From: CAZXCQ01 sp964639275
Lineage (GTDB): Bacteria; Desulfobacterota; DSM-4660; Desulfatiglandales; Desulfatiglandaceae
Direction: 5' to 3'
Length of the DNA: 32,163 bases
Assembly (NCBI GenBank): GCA_964639275.1
Contig: CAZXCQ010000032.1
Span: 1-32,163, forward strand
Of the stretch, positions 1 through 8,824 are shown piece by piece. Made by a program: the position numbers and the translations under genes. Below the pieces are notes generated by a model. The model worked only from the letters and a program-made list of their open reading frames with translations. It was not told where the DNA came from and did not search any database. Each line of letters starts with the position of its first letter. The stretch's first letter is position 1.

Positions 1-1616
1 AGCCCGAACCAGGTCCGGAACATCGGGAACCAGTGGAGGGCCTCTGCCTTCTGTTCAAAGGTCGGGATATAGTTGTGCACCATATCCAGGAATATCAGCC
101 ACGCCTCATCATGCTGCGGTCCCTTGAGGGCCAGCCCGTATCCCCCCTGCTGGGCGAGCGACTCCTTGGTCATATACTCGGAAAACTCAAGCCCCTTGGC
201 CTCCATGCCGATGTCGTTCATCACACCTGGATCAGCGCCGTATTCGTCTGCAAATATCTGCTTCATTCGCCTTACGCCCTGTCCCACGATCCTGCCAAAG
301 CCCTCTCCCTGCGCCATCTGGTGAAGCAGCGCCATTGCGGCATGCCGGTTGCCAAAATGTAACTTTATGCCGCCCGTATTCGATTCATTGATCAATCCCA
401 TCTCAAAGCACTCCATGGCAAAGGCCATGGCCGTACCCACCGATATGGTATCCAGACCGTATGCGTCGCAGTAAAAATTTAGCTCCAGAACGGTAAACGG
501 GTCAAATATCCCGATATTTGAACCGCAGCCCGCTATGGTCTCATATTCGGGGCCGTCAACAAAGACCTTCTGCCCGGCGTAAGGCCCGGTAAAAGGGACA
601 AAGTCCCTGACACCGTGTGCGCAGGCAACGGCACAGCCCATCCAGCAACCGTCAAAACCCTTGTCAAAGATGTGGCCGTAAACGTCCTTGCCCAGGTTGT
701 TCGCCCCGGGGTGCTGGCCGTAACGGAAGTTGTGTACCGGGAGCAGATCAAAATCGTTCATGATGGTGACCAGGTGGGTGGTCCCGATGCTCGACATTTC
801 GTTCTGTTTGGGATCCAGTTCCGCAATCTCCCGCGAGTGGAGTTTTGCGATCTTTTTCAAGGTCTGCTTGTCGGCCGGGCTGTTTGTATCGATAGAGATC
901 GATCCACATCGCGCCACGATAGCCTTGATCCCTTTGTCGGCAAAGACCGTCCCGATTCCCCCCCGGCCCGCCTGCTTGTACCTGACCCGCTTGCGCTTGG
1001 TATCATACCAGCTGAAGTTGAGGCACCCGATCAGCGTGTTCTTGGCCCCGGGGCCGGTGGAGACCACCGAGACCTGTCGGGGACTCCCCTCACAGAGATG
1101 TTCGGTCAGGGCAGCTGAGAGCGCATAGGCATCCTCCGGGAGCCCGCTCGCCTCAAGAATCCGAATCTCCTCACCCATCCCATCCACAAAAATGATCACA
1201 TCCCTTGGGCCCTTGCCCCGGACTTCCAGGGCGTCAAACCCGGAAAACTTCAAGTATGGGCCAAAATATCCCCCCACGTTGGAGTCCATGACCGACCCGG
1301 TGGTCGGGGAGAGTGCCGTGACAATGCTCTTCCCGGAGCCCGGGTAGGAAGGCGTTCCACCCATCGGACCCGAAGCAATACAGATTGCGTTCTCCGGATC
1401 ATCCCATCGGGTCGTCGCGGTGACCGCATCCCACAACAACCACAGATCAAACCCCTTGCCACCGACAAACACCTCCTTCATCTCATCGGTGACAGGCCTT
1501 ATCAAGATCTCTGGATCGGACAGGTTTACACAAAGCGTCTGGTTTGCATATCCCCATTCAATAGCAGGCCTTTGATAATTCAGTTTCTTGATCTCCCTCC
1601 AATCGAAGTCGGGCAT
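1..1616 (-). CDS. Aldehyde:ferredoxin oxidoreductase family protein, 3' part beyond window edge
   Basis: About 538 residues are visible, open to the window edge, so the C-terminus is missing. The start is the ATG at 1614-1616, preceded by an AGAGGAGAG ribosome site. Family-typical blocks are visible: the N-terminal Gly-rich GGKGFD (about residue 52), SGPMGG (82), NVGGYFGP (113), GRGGIGTVFADKGIKAI (217), LPVHNF (292) and EYETIAGCGSNIGI (357). AOR enzymes bind a tungsten (or Mo) bis-pyranopterin and one [4Fe-4S] cluster and oxidise aldehydes with ferredoxin in the anaerobic cytoplasm; BamB-type benzoyl-CoA reductase subunits belong to the same superfamily. The first three cluster cysteines read CWMGCAVAC (residues 324, 328, 332), a CxxxCxxxC spacing instead of the usual CxxCxxxC. 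The fourth ligand would lie past the edge. The family call is secure; the substrate is unknown. It is 93 bases downstream of proC. Confidence 0.9.
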   Translation of the reverse strand, partial: MPDFDWREIKKLNYQRPAIEWGYANQTLCVNLSDPEILIRPVTDEMKEVFVGGKGFDLWLLWDAVTATTRWDDPENAICIASGPMGGTPSYPGSGKSIVTALSPTTGSVMDSNVGGYFGPYLKFSGFDALEVRGKGPRDVIIFVDGMGEEIRILEASGLPEDAYALSAALTEHLCEGSPRQVSVVSTGPGAKNTLIGCLNFSWYDTKRKRVRYKQAGRGGIGTVFADKGIKAIVARCGSISIDTNSPADKQTLKKIAKLHSREIAELDPKQNEMSSIGTTHLVTIMNDFDLLPVHNFRYGQHPGANNLGKDVYGHIFDKGFDGCWMGCAVACAHGVRDFVPFTGPYAGQKVFVDGPEYETIAGCGSNIGIFDPFTVLELNFYCDAYGLDTISVGTAMAFAMECFEMGLINESNTGGIKLHFGNRHAAMALLHQMAQGEGFGRIVGQGVRRMKQIFADEYGADPGVMNDIGMEAKGLEFSEYMTKESLAQQGGYGLALKGPQHDEAWLIFLDMVHNYIPTFEQKAEALHWFPMFRTWFG

Positions 1617-1709
1617 AATCTCTCTCCTCTTTCTTTGAATCAGCACATGGGATTACCCCTCATGTACCCCTGCAACCCTCCGGGCCTCCAGAATCGTTTC
1701 CTGCAAATC

Positions 1710-2543
1710 CTACGAGAAATTCTTCATCATTATCTCCCCGAGCTGTTTTGACCGAATCGTGGCGGCCTCCACCGCATTGATCAGGGTTGTCCTGAGCCCG
1801 CCACCTTCAAGGGTATGAAGACCTGCGATGGCTGTTCCACCGGGTGAAGTGACACTGTCCTTGAGTTTTCCGGGGTGTTCATCCGTCTCCAACAGGAGTT
1901 TGGCAGCCCCCAAGACCGTTTGCGCCGAGAGAAAAAGGGCGTCCTCCCTCGAAAGCCCCACCTTTACCCCGGCATCGGAGAGGGCATCGATGATCAAGAA
2001 AATATAGGCAGGCCCGCTTCCGCTTAGCCCTGTGACGGCGTCCATGAGTTCCTCTTCAATGATGACGCTCTTGCCAATAGAATCGAAGATGGCCTTTGCC
2101 AGGGTAAGGTCCTCAGGATGGGCATTTTTGCCCGCCGCAATGGCCGATGCCCCTTCCATGACCAGGGCAGGCACATTGGGCATGACGCGGATCACCCGCA
2201 GTTCCTTGCCCAGACATAATTCAATGGCGGCCAGCGGGACACCTGCGGCAATGGAAATGACGATTTTGGACATGTCCAGGCAGTCACCGGTTTCTTTTAG
2301 CACCCGTGACATGATCTGCGGTTTGACTGCATAGATGATAATATCAGATTCCTTGGCCACATCGGGGTTGTTGTCTCGTGTGTTGACCCCGTAGTCCTCC
2401 TTGATCGCCTCGAGTTTTCTCTCACGGAGGTCTGAACAGAGGATGTTTTCCGGACTCGACGACCCTGAATTGATGAGCCCGCCAATAAGGGCCCGCCCCA
2501 TATTTCCGGTTCCGATCACGCCAATCTTCTTTTTGTTTAACAT
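1710..2543 (-). CDS. proC: Pyrroline-5-carboxylate reductase
   Basis: The 277-residue length is normal for ProC, which reduces 1-pyrroline-5-carboxylate to proline with NAD(P)H, the last step of proline synthesis in the cytoplasm. The N-terminal Rossmann motif GTGNMG is at about residues 11-16, followed by AVKPQ (about 72), RVMPNVP (about 120), and the C-terminal dimerisation/substrate blocks LSGSGPAYIF (about 175) and VTSPGGTAIAGLHTLE (about 230). The ATG is preceded by AAGGAGACAGAACCT, a good ribosome site. It starts 59 bases after mfd stops and is probably co-transcribed with mfd and the S66 peptidase gene. All expected motifs are present and nothing is odd. Confidence 0.96.
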   Translation of the reverse strand: MLNKKKIGVIGTGNMGRALIGGLINSGSSSPENILCSDLRERKLEAIKEDYGVNTRDNNPDVAKESDIIIYAVKPQIMSRVLKETGDCLDMSKIVISIAAGVPLAAIELCLGKELRVIRVMPNVPALVMEGASAIAAGKNAHPEDLTLAKAIFDSIGKSVIIEEELMDAVTGLSGSGPAYIFLIIDALSDAGVKVGLSREDALFLSAQTVLGAAKLLLETDEHPGKLKDSVTSPGGTAIAGLHTLEGGGLRTTLINAVEAATIRSKQLGEIMMKNFS

Positions 2544-2602
2544 AGGTTCTGTCTCCTTTTCTTCCGTTATCTACTATTACTGGACAGTCCAGAATTCTCT
2601 CG

Positions 2603-5600
2603 TCAGGCCGCATAGAGGGCCTCGATGGCCCGATTGATCAGGGGGATATCCTCGGGTGAAGAGGATATTCTCATATTGACCCTGAGCTTGTTATCCGGCA
2701 GGAAATTATACCGCTTGGGTTCTGAGCCTGCCATCCGGATTAGCCTCTCCGTATCCTTACCCCCGTTTTCAGGAAAGGTCAACGTCAACCCCTTGCTTCC
2801 GACATCCAACCGCCTGATCCCCATCCCTTTTAGGAGCAGCCGGATGGCCATCAGGCCCAGGAGGTTTTTTACTTCCTGGGGTGGGGGGCCAAAACGGTCT
2901 CGGATTTCCTCCGCCATATCTTCCAGTTCTGATTTTTCAAGGAGACTGGAGAGCCTCCGATACAGATTCAGCCTGACATCTGTGTCGAGGACATAATCTC
3001 CGGGCAAAAACGCCGGTATGTCCACATGGATTTCCGGGTTGACCTCCTCGTGCCACTCCTCTCCCTTGAGTTCGGCGACGGCCCTTTCGATCAATTTGAG
3101 ATAGAGCTCGTAGCCCACCGCTGAGATATGCCCCGATTGGGCAAACCCGAGGATATTGCCACCGCCCCGTATCTTGAGGTCATGCATGGCGAGATGAAGA
3201 CCGGCACCCAGGTGTGTAAAATCCATCAGGGCCCTGAGCCTTTTCTCGGCATCTTTTGTAAGTACCGACCCTTTCCCCAGGAGGAGGTACGCATAGGCCT
3301 TTTCCTTGGCCCTTCCCACCCTGCCCCTGAGTTGATATATCTGGGCCAGCCCAAAACGGTCCGCCGCGTTTATGATAATGGTGTTGGCAGACGGGATATC
3401 AAGACCCGACTCAATAATTGCCGTGCAGACCAACACGTCCACTTCCCTGCCCAAGAAGCGCATCATGGTCTCTTCCAGTTCCCTTGCCTTCATCTGGCCA
3501 TGGGCCGTGGCAAAGCGTGCCTGGGGCGCCAGTTGTCTTAATCGAACGGCCACATGGTCGATGGTCCTGACGCGGTTGTGGACAAAAAAGACCTGCCCAC
3601 CCCTTTCCAGTTCAAACCTTATGGCCCGGACGATCAAGGATTCATCATAGGGGGAAAGATAGGTTTCGACCGCCAGCCTGTCTTGAGGGGGCGTTTCAAT
3701 AATACTCAGGTCCCGAACGCCCATCATGGACATGTGAAAGGTCCTTGGAATCGGGGTGGCCGTGATGGCCAGCACATCCACCAGCGAGCGATACTTTTTT
3801 ATTTTCTCCTTTTGTTTGACGCCGAAGCGCTGCTCTTCGTCAATTATCAGGAGCCCAAGGTCCCCAAAGTTGACGTCCTTCTGGATCATCCGGTGTGTAC
3901 CGATCAAGACATCGATCTTTCCCGATCTGAGCCGGCCAATAATCTCCGTCTGCTCCGTCTTGGTCTTAAAACGGCTCAGGATACCCACGCGGATGGAATA
4001 GGGGGCAAGCCTCTTTTTAAAGGTCTCATAGTGTTGTTCGGCCAGGACCGTTGTGGGGACCAAAAAGGCCACCTGTTTTCCATCAGCGACGGCCTTGAAT
4101 GTGGCCCGCAGGGCAACCTCGGTCTTCCCAAAACCCACATCCCCGCAGATAAGCCGATCCATGGGCCGATCCGATGCCATATCTTCCAAGACATCTCCAA
4201 CCGCCTTGATCTGATCATCGGTTTCTTCATGTTCAAACGTGGCCTCGAATTCCCGATAGTAGTTGTCCGGAGGCGAAAAGGCATATCCCTTTTTGTACTT
4301 CCTCAGGGCATATAGCTCCACGAGTTGCCTTGCAATCCTCTTGACCGACCTGCTGGCCTTTTCCTTGGCAATATTCCACGAGCGGCCCCCGAGTTGGTCC
4401 AGTCTCGGATTTCTTTCGTCAGCGCCCGCATATTTCTGGAGGATGCTGACACGGTCGGCCGGGATGTAGAGCTTGTCATTATTGGCGTATTCGATCAGAA
4501 CAAAATCATTTGGCTTATCGGCCACTTCCATCTTGAGGAGGGCCTGGTACCGACCGATCCCATGTTCTTCATGCACGACAAAGTCCCCGGCCTTGAGTTG
4601 ACTCAGGCTGGACCAGGTCAAAGCGCTCTCTCTGGGTTTCCTCCTGGGCCCGGCCCCCGAGCGCTTGGGGCCAAAGACCTCGTCCTCGCTCACCACATAG
4701 AGTCCGAGATCAGGCCAGCCAAAGCCCTTTGAGAGCCGTCCCAGACAGATGCTTAGCCCCGGTCCCGCTGGAATCTCGGCCCAGCACCGGGCCACCTGGT
4801 CCACAGCGACCTCGTAGTTGCCAAGGATTTCTATCAGCCGGTTTGCCTGCTGCTCGGTTCTGATAACAACAATGACCCTGGCACGGGATGCAATCCATTC
4901 AGAGATCTTTTCGGCAAGGGGCCCCATGGACACCCTCCCCTTTCCTTCAAGCCTGACATCCAGTTCGTGATCGGTCTCAAACGGTCCTTTGAAGTGTGCT
5001 ATGTTCCGGGTATCAGAGGCCTCGTCGAGGGCCAGCTGACCAAAATCAATCCGTTGATAATTTCGAAGCGCTTCGATTGTTTCATCCAGGGGGACCAGGA
5101 TCCCTTCGGTCTCGGGGAATGGCATCCCCCTTTGGCCGGCCTCCTTACGGAACTTCTCCACATCGTTGTAAAATTTTTCGCTAATCTTTTGGCCCACAGG
5201 TCCCAGACGATGGGGATCAAAAAGGGTTACCAGGCCTTTTTCCGGGAGATATCCCGTCAGTGTATCAAGGGCCGGATAAAAATGATTGAGCCAGGCCTCC
5301 TGCCCCGGAAAGCCCACCCCTTCCCCTGATTGACCCGGAAGTCTTCCCATGGACCTGGCCCTCTCAATATTCTCTTTGCCCATGATGATTTCCGCCGCAG
5401 GGAGAAGGACCATCTCGTTCAGTGGCCCCTGAGACCTCTGGCTGAGCGGGTCAAATTGACGCATGGATTCAAGACGATCTCCCCAGAATTCCAGACGAAT
5501 CGGCATTGAAAAGAGGGTCGAGAATACATCGATCACACCACCCCTGACCGAAAAATCCCCTTCTTCTTCCACCAGCGAGGTGCGTGTGTATCCAGAGGCC

Positions 5601-6082
5601 TGGAGTCTAAAAAGAAAAGCATCCCGCTCCACTTCTTCGCCCACTTCCAGATACTCAAGGGAGCTGACCAGCGCCTTTTTTGGCAAGATCCTGAAAGAGA
5701 GGGCCTCGAGGGATGTGATAATGACCGGGTTCTCATACGATATCAGGGCGTACAGGGCCTGAAGGCGTTTCGTGATCAACTCCCGGTGGGGGCTTAGTCC
5801 CGTAAGAGGAGACATATCATAGGGGGGAAATTCGTACAGCCTAAGTTCGCCATTTCCCGGCTGTCCTGCCTTGTTCGACATAAAAAACTGGAGTTCTCTA
5901 AAGAGTCTTTCTGCCTCTCTTTTCTCGGGCAAAACCACGAGCGAAGGCCTCTCCAGATCAGCCAGAAACTGGGCAAAAAACAAGGACTGGGCCGAACCGG
6001 AAAGACCGGTCATGCTCATTTCCCTGATGCCATCTCGGACCCAGGTCTTCAATATGGAAAGATTTTTGTGCTCGATCTTCAT
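2603..6082 (-). CDS. mfd: Transcription-repair coupling factor Mfd
   Basis: The protein is 1159 residues, close to the usual length of about 1150. Mfd removes RNA polymerase stalled at DNA lesions and recruits UvrA for nucleotide-excision repair. The N-terminal UvrB-homology region occupies roughly residues 1-350. The CarD-like RNA-polymerase interaction domain is near 490-560 (GDFVVHEEHGIGRY). The RecG-like translocase follows, with Walker A GDVGFGKTE near 645, DEEQ near 747 and TATPIPRT soon after, then the second helicase domain with QLRGRVGRAKEKAYAYLL. A TRCF C-terminal domain ends the protein. The ATG has AGGA upstream and lies 15 bases after the preceding gene, implying an operon. The assignment is certain; no disruption is seen. 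Confidence 0.98.
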   Translation of the reverse strand: MKIEHKNLSILKTWVRDGIREMSMTGLSGSAQSLFFAQFLADLERPSLVVLPEKREAERLFRELQFFMSNKAGQPGNGELRLYEFPPYDMSPLTGLSPHRELITKRLQALYALISYENPVIITSLEALSFRILPKKALVSSLEYLEVGEEVERDAFLFRLQASGYTRTSLVEEEGDFSVRGGVIDVFSTLFSMPIRLEFWGDRLESMRQFDPLSQRSQGPLNEMVLLPAAEIIMGKENIERARSMGRLPGQSGEGVGFPGQEAWLNHFYPALDTLTGYLPEKGLVTLFDPHRLGPVGQKISEKFYNDVEKFRKEAGQRGMPFPETEGILVPLDETIEALRNYQRIDFGQLALDEASDTRNIAHFKGPFETDHELDVRLEGKGRVSMGPLAEKISEWIASRARVIVVIRTEQQANRLIEILGNYEVAVDQVARCWAEIPAGPGLSICLGRLSKGFGWPDLGLYVVSEDEVFGPKRSGAGPRRKPRESALTWSSLSQLKAGDFVVHEEHGIGRYQALLKMEVADKPNDFVLIEYANNDKLYIPADRVSILQKYAGADERNPRLDQLGGRSWNIAKEKASRSVKRIARQLVELYALRKYKKGYAFSPPDNYYREFEATFEHEETDDQIKAVGDVLEDMASDRPMDRLICGDVGFGKTEVALRATFKAVADGKQVAFLVPTTVLAEQHYETFKKRLAPYSIRVGILSRFKTKTEQTEIIGRLRSGKIDVLIGTHRMIQKDVNFGDLGLLIIDEEQRFGVKQKEKIKKYRSLVDVLAITATPIPRTFHMSMMGVRDLSIIETPPQDRLAVETYLSPYDESLIVRAIRFELERGGQVFFVHNRVRTIDHVAVRLRQLAPQARFATAHGQMKARELEETMMRFLGREVDVLVCTAIIESGLDIPSANTIIINAADRFGLAQIYQLRGRVGRAKEKAYAYLLLGKGSVLTKDAEKRLRALMDFTHLGAGLHLAMHDLKIRGGGNILGFAQSGHISAVGYELYLKLIERAVAELKGEEWHEEVNPEIHVDIPAFLPGDYVLDTDVRLNLYRRLSSLLEKSELEDMAEEIRDRFGPPPQEVKNLLGLMAIRLLLKGMGIRRLDVGSKGLTLTFPENGGKDTERLIRMAGSEPKRYNFLPDNKLRVNMRISSSPEDIPLINRAIEALYAA

Positions 6083-6097
6083 CGGTCCTGTCTAGTC

Positions 6098-7036
6098 TTA
6101 CCCGACACATGCCTCGGTGGTTAAAAGGGTCATACGTTCGGTATCAAGCTCTGCCCTCAGACCGATCGGGAGGGCCAAGTTTTTGGGTCCATGCCCAACA
6201 GGCAGACCTGTTAAAATGGGAATATGGAGGTCTGAAAACATATCGATCAGTAAGTCATTGATGACCGACACCCGACCGCATTTCTCAAACCGGCCCCCAA
6301 TCAGCCCGGCAAGCCCATCCAGGTGCCCGGTCAGCCTCAGATGGGTCAACATTCGGTCCACCCGGTATGCCGGCTCCCCCTTTTCCTCCAAAAAAAGGAT
6401 GCACCCTTCAAGAGACCGCATGTAGGGGGTACCCAGGAGGTGGCATACAAGGCTTAGATTGCCCCCCACCAGAGGTCCGGTGGCCCTCCCCGGTACAAGA
6501 AGAGTGGCCTCTTCGGATCTCATTTGGAGAGGCAGGCCGGAAGATATGAGCCTGAGCAGGACGTCCCAATTGCCTTGGTCTTTGACCCCCAGCTCGCGCA
6601 CCATCGGGCCGTGAAAAGTTATCAGGCCGGTCCTCGCATGGATGGCCATCAACAGGGCGGTAATATCGCTGTAACCCACGAGGATCTTGGGGCTTTTGCC
6701 TATCAGATCATAGCGAATCTTATCCAGGAGCCGAAGGCTACCATATCCTCCCCTGGCACAAAAGATCGCCGTGATCTGCGGGGCCTGGAACATGGCGTGG
6801 AGGTCTTCAAGACGTGCCGTATCCCCCCCTGCCACATAACCCCGTCGCTCATACACATGCGGAGCCACCCAAACCTCGAAACCGGAGGATTCAATTGTCT
6901 TTAGGCCGATCTCAAGTTCATCCCTGTCCACAGGGCCGGCCGGCGCTATAATGCCGACCCGGTCGCCTGGCCTCAGTCGGGGTGGTCTTAAAAAGTGGGG
7001 ACCGGATGCCGGATTCTCGGTACCGAATGTTGGCAT
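6098..7036 (-). CDS. ldcA: LD-carboxypeptidase / MccF-like serine peptidase (family S66)
   Basis: The product is 312 residues. S66 LD-carboxypeptidases trim the terminal D-Ala from tetrapeptide stems during cytoplasmic murein recycling; MccF relatives cleave microcin-like aminoacyl-nucleotides. The visible markers are GDRVGIIAPAGPV near 24-36, FCARGGYGSLRLL near 92, the nucleophile elbow GYSDITAL with Ser123, FHGPM near 141, the acid Glu217 in LFLEEKGEPAYRVDRML, and His282 in GLPVGHGPKN. This gives the full Ser-Glu-His triad in family order. The ATG at 7034-7036 follows TAGGATTGTCCG. A sigma70-like promoter at 7158-7186 is well placed to read this gene and then mfd and proC. LdcA is more likely than MccF, but sequence alone cannot separate them. 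Confidence 0.9.
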   Translation of the reverse strand: MPTFGTENPASGPHFLRPPRLRPGDRVGIIAPAGPVDRDELEIGLKTIESSGFEVWVAPHVYERRGYVAGGDTARLEDLHAMFQAPQITAIFCARGGYGSLRLLDKIRYDLIGKSPKILVGYSDITALLMAIHARTGLITFHGPMVRELGVKDQGNWDVLLRLISSGLPLQMRSEEATLLVPGRATGPLVGGNLSLVCHLLGTPYMRSLEGCILFLEEKGEPAYRVDRMLTHLRLTGHLDGLAGLIGGRFEKCGRVSVINDLLIDMFSDLHIPILTGLPVGHGPKNLALPIGLRAELDTERMTLLTTEACVG

Positions 7037-7157
7037 CGGACAATCCTAAGAATTGACAGGTGGCGCAAAATGGATAATCGGCTCTTGTGGTATCACGTTC
7101 AGGACAGAAACAGACCGCACGAGAGGCAACGGTTGGGCTCCTTTTTTTATTGGGGGA

Positions 7158-7186
7158 AAGATAAGAAATTTGGACAGACATGTCAA
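7158..7186 (-). promoter_or_regulatory. Sigma70-type promoter for the S66 peptidase-mfd-proC unit
   Basis: On the minus strand a perfect -35 hexamer TTGACA (7181-7186) is followed by a 17-base spacer and a -10 TATCTT (7158-7163, 4 of 6 matches). Predicted transcription starts near 7151, giving a leader of about 115 bases before the ATG at 7036. Confidence 0.6.
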
Positions 7187-7259
7187 GGCTGTCAGAGGGT
7201 GGGGGTGACGCATCGCGGTCATCTGTTATTGAGCAAGTCTAATCAGATCAAGAATTCCT

Positions 7260-7288
7260 TTGATGTTTGGCGACGCTGCCCCTATAAT
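7260..7288 (+). promoter_or_regulatory. Sigma70-type promoter for the BioD-like gene
   Basis: A -35 TTGATG (7260-7265, 4 of 6 matches), a 17-base spacer and a perfect -10 TATAAT (7283-7288) are present. Predicted transcription starts near 7295, about 42 bases before the ATG at 7337. Confidence 0.65.
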
Positions 7289-7336
7289 GCCGTTACAAAA
7301 GGTCACAGCAGGCCATCCAGGGGGCTCTCTAATCAG

Positions 7337-8407
7337 ATGTCTTTTCTCTTTATCGGAACGACAGGTGATCGCGCAGGCCACAGCCTCTTTGCCTGGGCAA
7401 TGGTGCGAAGGCTTGTGGAAAAGGGCCTCACCGTGGGTTTTTTAAAACCCTTTGGGAGCCACCCGATTTACGACCAGGGGCGCTGGACAGACCCTGATGC
7501 CCTTTTGTTCAAAAGGGTACTGGGGCTTTCAGAACCGCTTGACCGGCTTTGTTCCTACCTTCATCCAGAGGAGGCATGGGCGGAGAAGGGGGCAGATGAG
7601 ATCATCGGTGAGATCAGGTCTCTCGCGGAGGAACTCTCCGCGGGGAGGGACGTTCTCCTTATTATGGGGTCAAGACGTGTCTTTTTTGACGATGTATCCT
7701 GTGGCGTCTCAGACATCCTTCTTACCATCAATTTAGAGGCCGATTTTGTCCTCATCGATCGATATTGGAGACCGCAGACATCCATATATTCCATCCTATC
7801 CGTAAGTTCCTTGCTCAAAGACAGACTAAAGGGGATCGTCCTAAACCGGGTCCCACCAGAAAGGCTGGGGATGGTCAAGGACGAAATCATCTCCTCCCTT
7901 ACCCGGAAACGGATTCCGATCGCCACCGCGGTCCCCGAAGATCCCCTCCTTTGCTACTGGACGCTCGGGGAGATAAGGGATCTCCTGGATGGTGAGTTCC
8001 TCTGGGCCGAGCAAGGCCCCCAACGATGGGTGGGGGGGATGACCGTGGGCTCTCACGACCTTACAGACGACGTCGGGCTTCTAAAGAGGCTCTACAACAA
8101 GATCATCCTTTTGACGCCCACACCCCTTGAAAGCAAGGGCGATGGTCGTTCAGCCCGTAGGCCCATTGCCGGGATACTGCTGACAGGAGGGAGAAGGCCG
8201 GCCCCGCAGGTCTTGGAGGCCGCAAAAAAGGCGCATATCCCCCTTATCCTGACCCAGGGGGACAACTTTGCGGCCCTGGAGCGTCTGGAGCAAGCCACCC
8301 CCGGCCTTTCCCCCGATGATGAAGCCAAGGTCCGTCGTTTTACAGAGTTGATGGATGAGGACGGGGTCCTGAACCGGATGATAGGGTCCTTGGGGCTTGG
8401 CCCTTAA
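7337..8407 (+). CDS. BioD-like/DRTGG-domain protein (COG0857-type) with altered P-loop
   Basis: The product is 356 residues from the ATG at 7337, which has AGGGGG upstream; the frame is open further upstream but that part has no family resemblance. The first 220 residues resemble the dethiobiotin-synthetase-like ATPase domain fused to some phosphotransacetylases: a P-loop-like GTTGDRAGHS (7-16), GFLKPFG near 34 and a G-domain-like fold. The C-terminal part (about 225-330) has the DRTGG hallmark AGILLTGGRRPAPQVLEAA and LILTQGDNFAALERL. The normal P-loop lysine is His15, so ATP binding may be lost or changed. There is no phosphotransacetylase catalytic domain. It is the only clear plus-strand gene in the window. 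The molecular role is unknown; a regulatory or nucleotide-sensing function is a guess. Confidence 0.8.
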   Translation: MSFLFIGTTGDRAGHSLFAWAMVRRLVEKGLTVGFLKPFGSHPIYDQGRWTDPDALLFKRVLGLSEPLDRLCSYLHPEEAWAEKGADEIIGEIRSLAEELSAGRDVLLIMGSRRVFFDDVSCGVSDILLTINLEADFVLIDRYWRPQTSIYSILSVSSLLKDRLKGIVLNRVPPERLGMVKDEIISSLTRKRIPIATAVPEDPLLCYWTLGEIRDLLDGEFLWAEQGPQRWVGGMTVGSHDLTDDVGLLKRLYNKIILLTPTPLESKGDGRSARRPIAGILLTGGRRPAPQVLEAAKKAHIPLILTQGDNFAALERLEQATPGLSPDDEAKVRRFTELMDEDGVLNRMIGSLGLGP

Positions 8408-8440
8408 GACACAGAAGTCATCCCCAAAAAGACGATCATC

Positions 8441-8457
8441 TGAGATACCCTATCTCA
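8441..8457. terminator. Shared hairpin between convergent genes
   Basis: TGAGATA-CCC-TATCTCA is a perfect 7-base-pair stem with a 3-base loop. It lies 34 bases after the plus-strand BioD-like stop and overlaps the stop codon of the receiver gene on the minus strand. Its position suits a bidirectional terminator, but no strong T-run follows on either strand, so Rho-independent function is uncertain. Confidence 0.4.
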
Positions 8458-8820
8458 CCCCACGGTATCTGATATGATCTTTAGCAGTTTGTCAGGCGAA
8501 ATAGGTTTGGAAAGAAAGAGGTTGGCCCCCGCATCAATCCCCCTGGCCCTGTCCTCTTCCCGACTCTTGGCAGTCAAGAATACGATCGGTGTTTCTCTGT
8601 GGTTTTCCTTCTCTCGGATTCTCTCACAGAGTTCAAAACCATCCATTTCAGGCATGATGATATCCAGCACCAGGAGATCATATCCGCATTGGTCGAGTCT
8701 ATCGAGGGCCTCGGCGCCACCTGAGACGGTGTGAATCTCATAACCTTCCGGGGTGAGAAGCTCCCTGAGTGCCATGAGCACCAGTTCGTCGTCATCCACA
8801 ACAAGGATACGTTTTGCCAT
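8455..8820 (-). CDS. Stand-alone response regulator receiver protein
   Basis: The 121-residue product is a single CheY-like receiver domain. Its acidic pocket is Asp9/Asp10 (VVDDDE), the phosphoacceptor is Asp53 (LVLDIIMPEMDG), the switch is Thr83 (FLTAKS) and the conserved Lys is 105 (LSKPIS). There is no DNA-binding or enzymatic output domain, so it must act by protein contact or as a phosphorelay link. The ATG lies 4 bases after the kinase stop, with its GGAG ribosome site inside the kinase 3' end, so the two genes are translationally close and form a cognate pair. The output target is not visible in the window. Confidence 0.95.
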   Translation of the reverse strand: MAKRILVVDDDELVLMALRELLTPEGYEIHTVSGGAEALDRLDQCGYDLLVLDIIMPEMDGFELCERIREKENHRETPIVFLTAKSREEDRARGIDAGANLFLSKPISPDKLLKIISDTVG

Positions 8821-8824
8821 TTGG

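Larger units (their letters stand above)
7037..7336. other. Divergent intergenic region
   Basis: This 300-base gap separates the minus-strand S66 peptidase gene from the plus-strand BioD-like gene. It holds one promoter in each direction (listed separately) with start points about 145 bases apart. The plus-strand frame of the BioD-like gene stays open through this gap, but the promoter position, the ribosome site and the family N-terminus all favour the start at 7337. No RNA gene or long repeat is seen. Confidence 0.7.

Noticed and set aside
615..1118. Plus-strand open frame (167 codons)
   Set aside because: Opposite the AOR gene, which has a ribosome site and conserved blocks across the same bases.
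3554..4315. Plus-strand open frame (253 codons)
   Set aside because: Antisense shadow of mfd, covering the helicase motifs of the real gene.
6995..7336. N-terminal extension of the BioD-like protein
   Set aside because: The frame is open, but the extension overlaps the S66 peptidase start and a good promoter lies inside it, just before the ATG at 7337.
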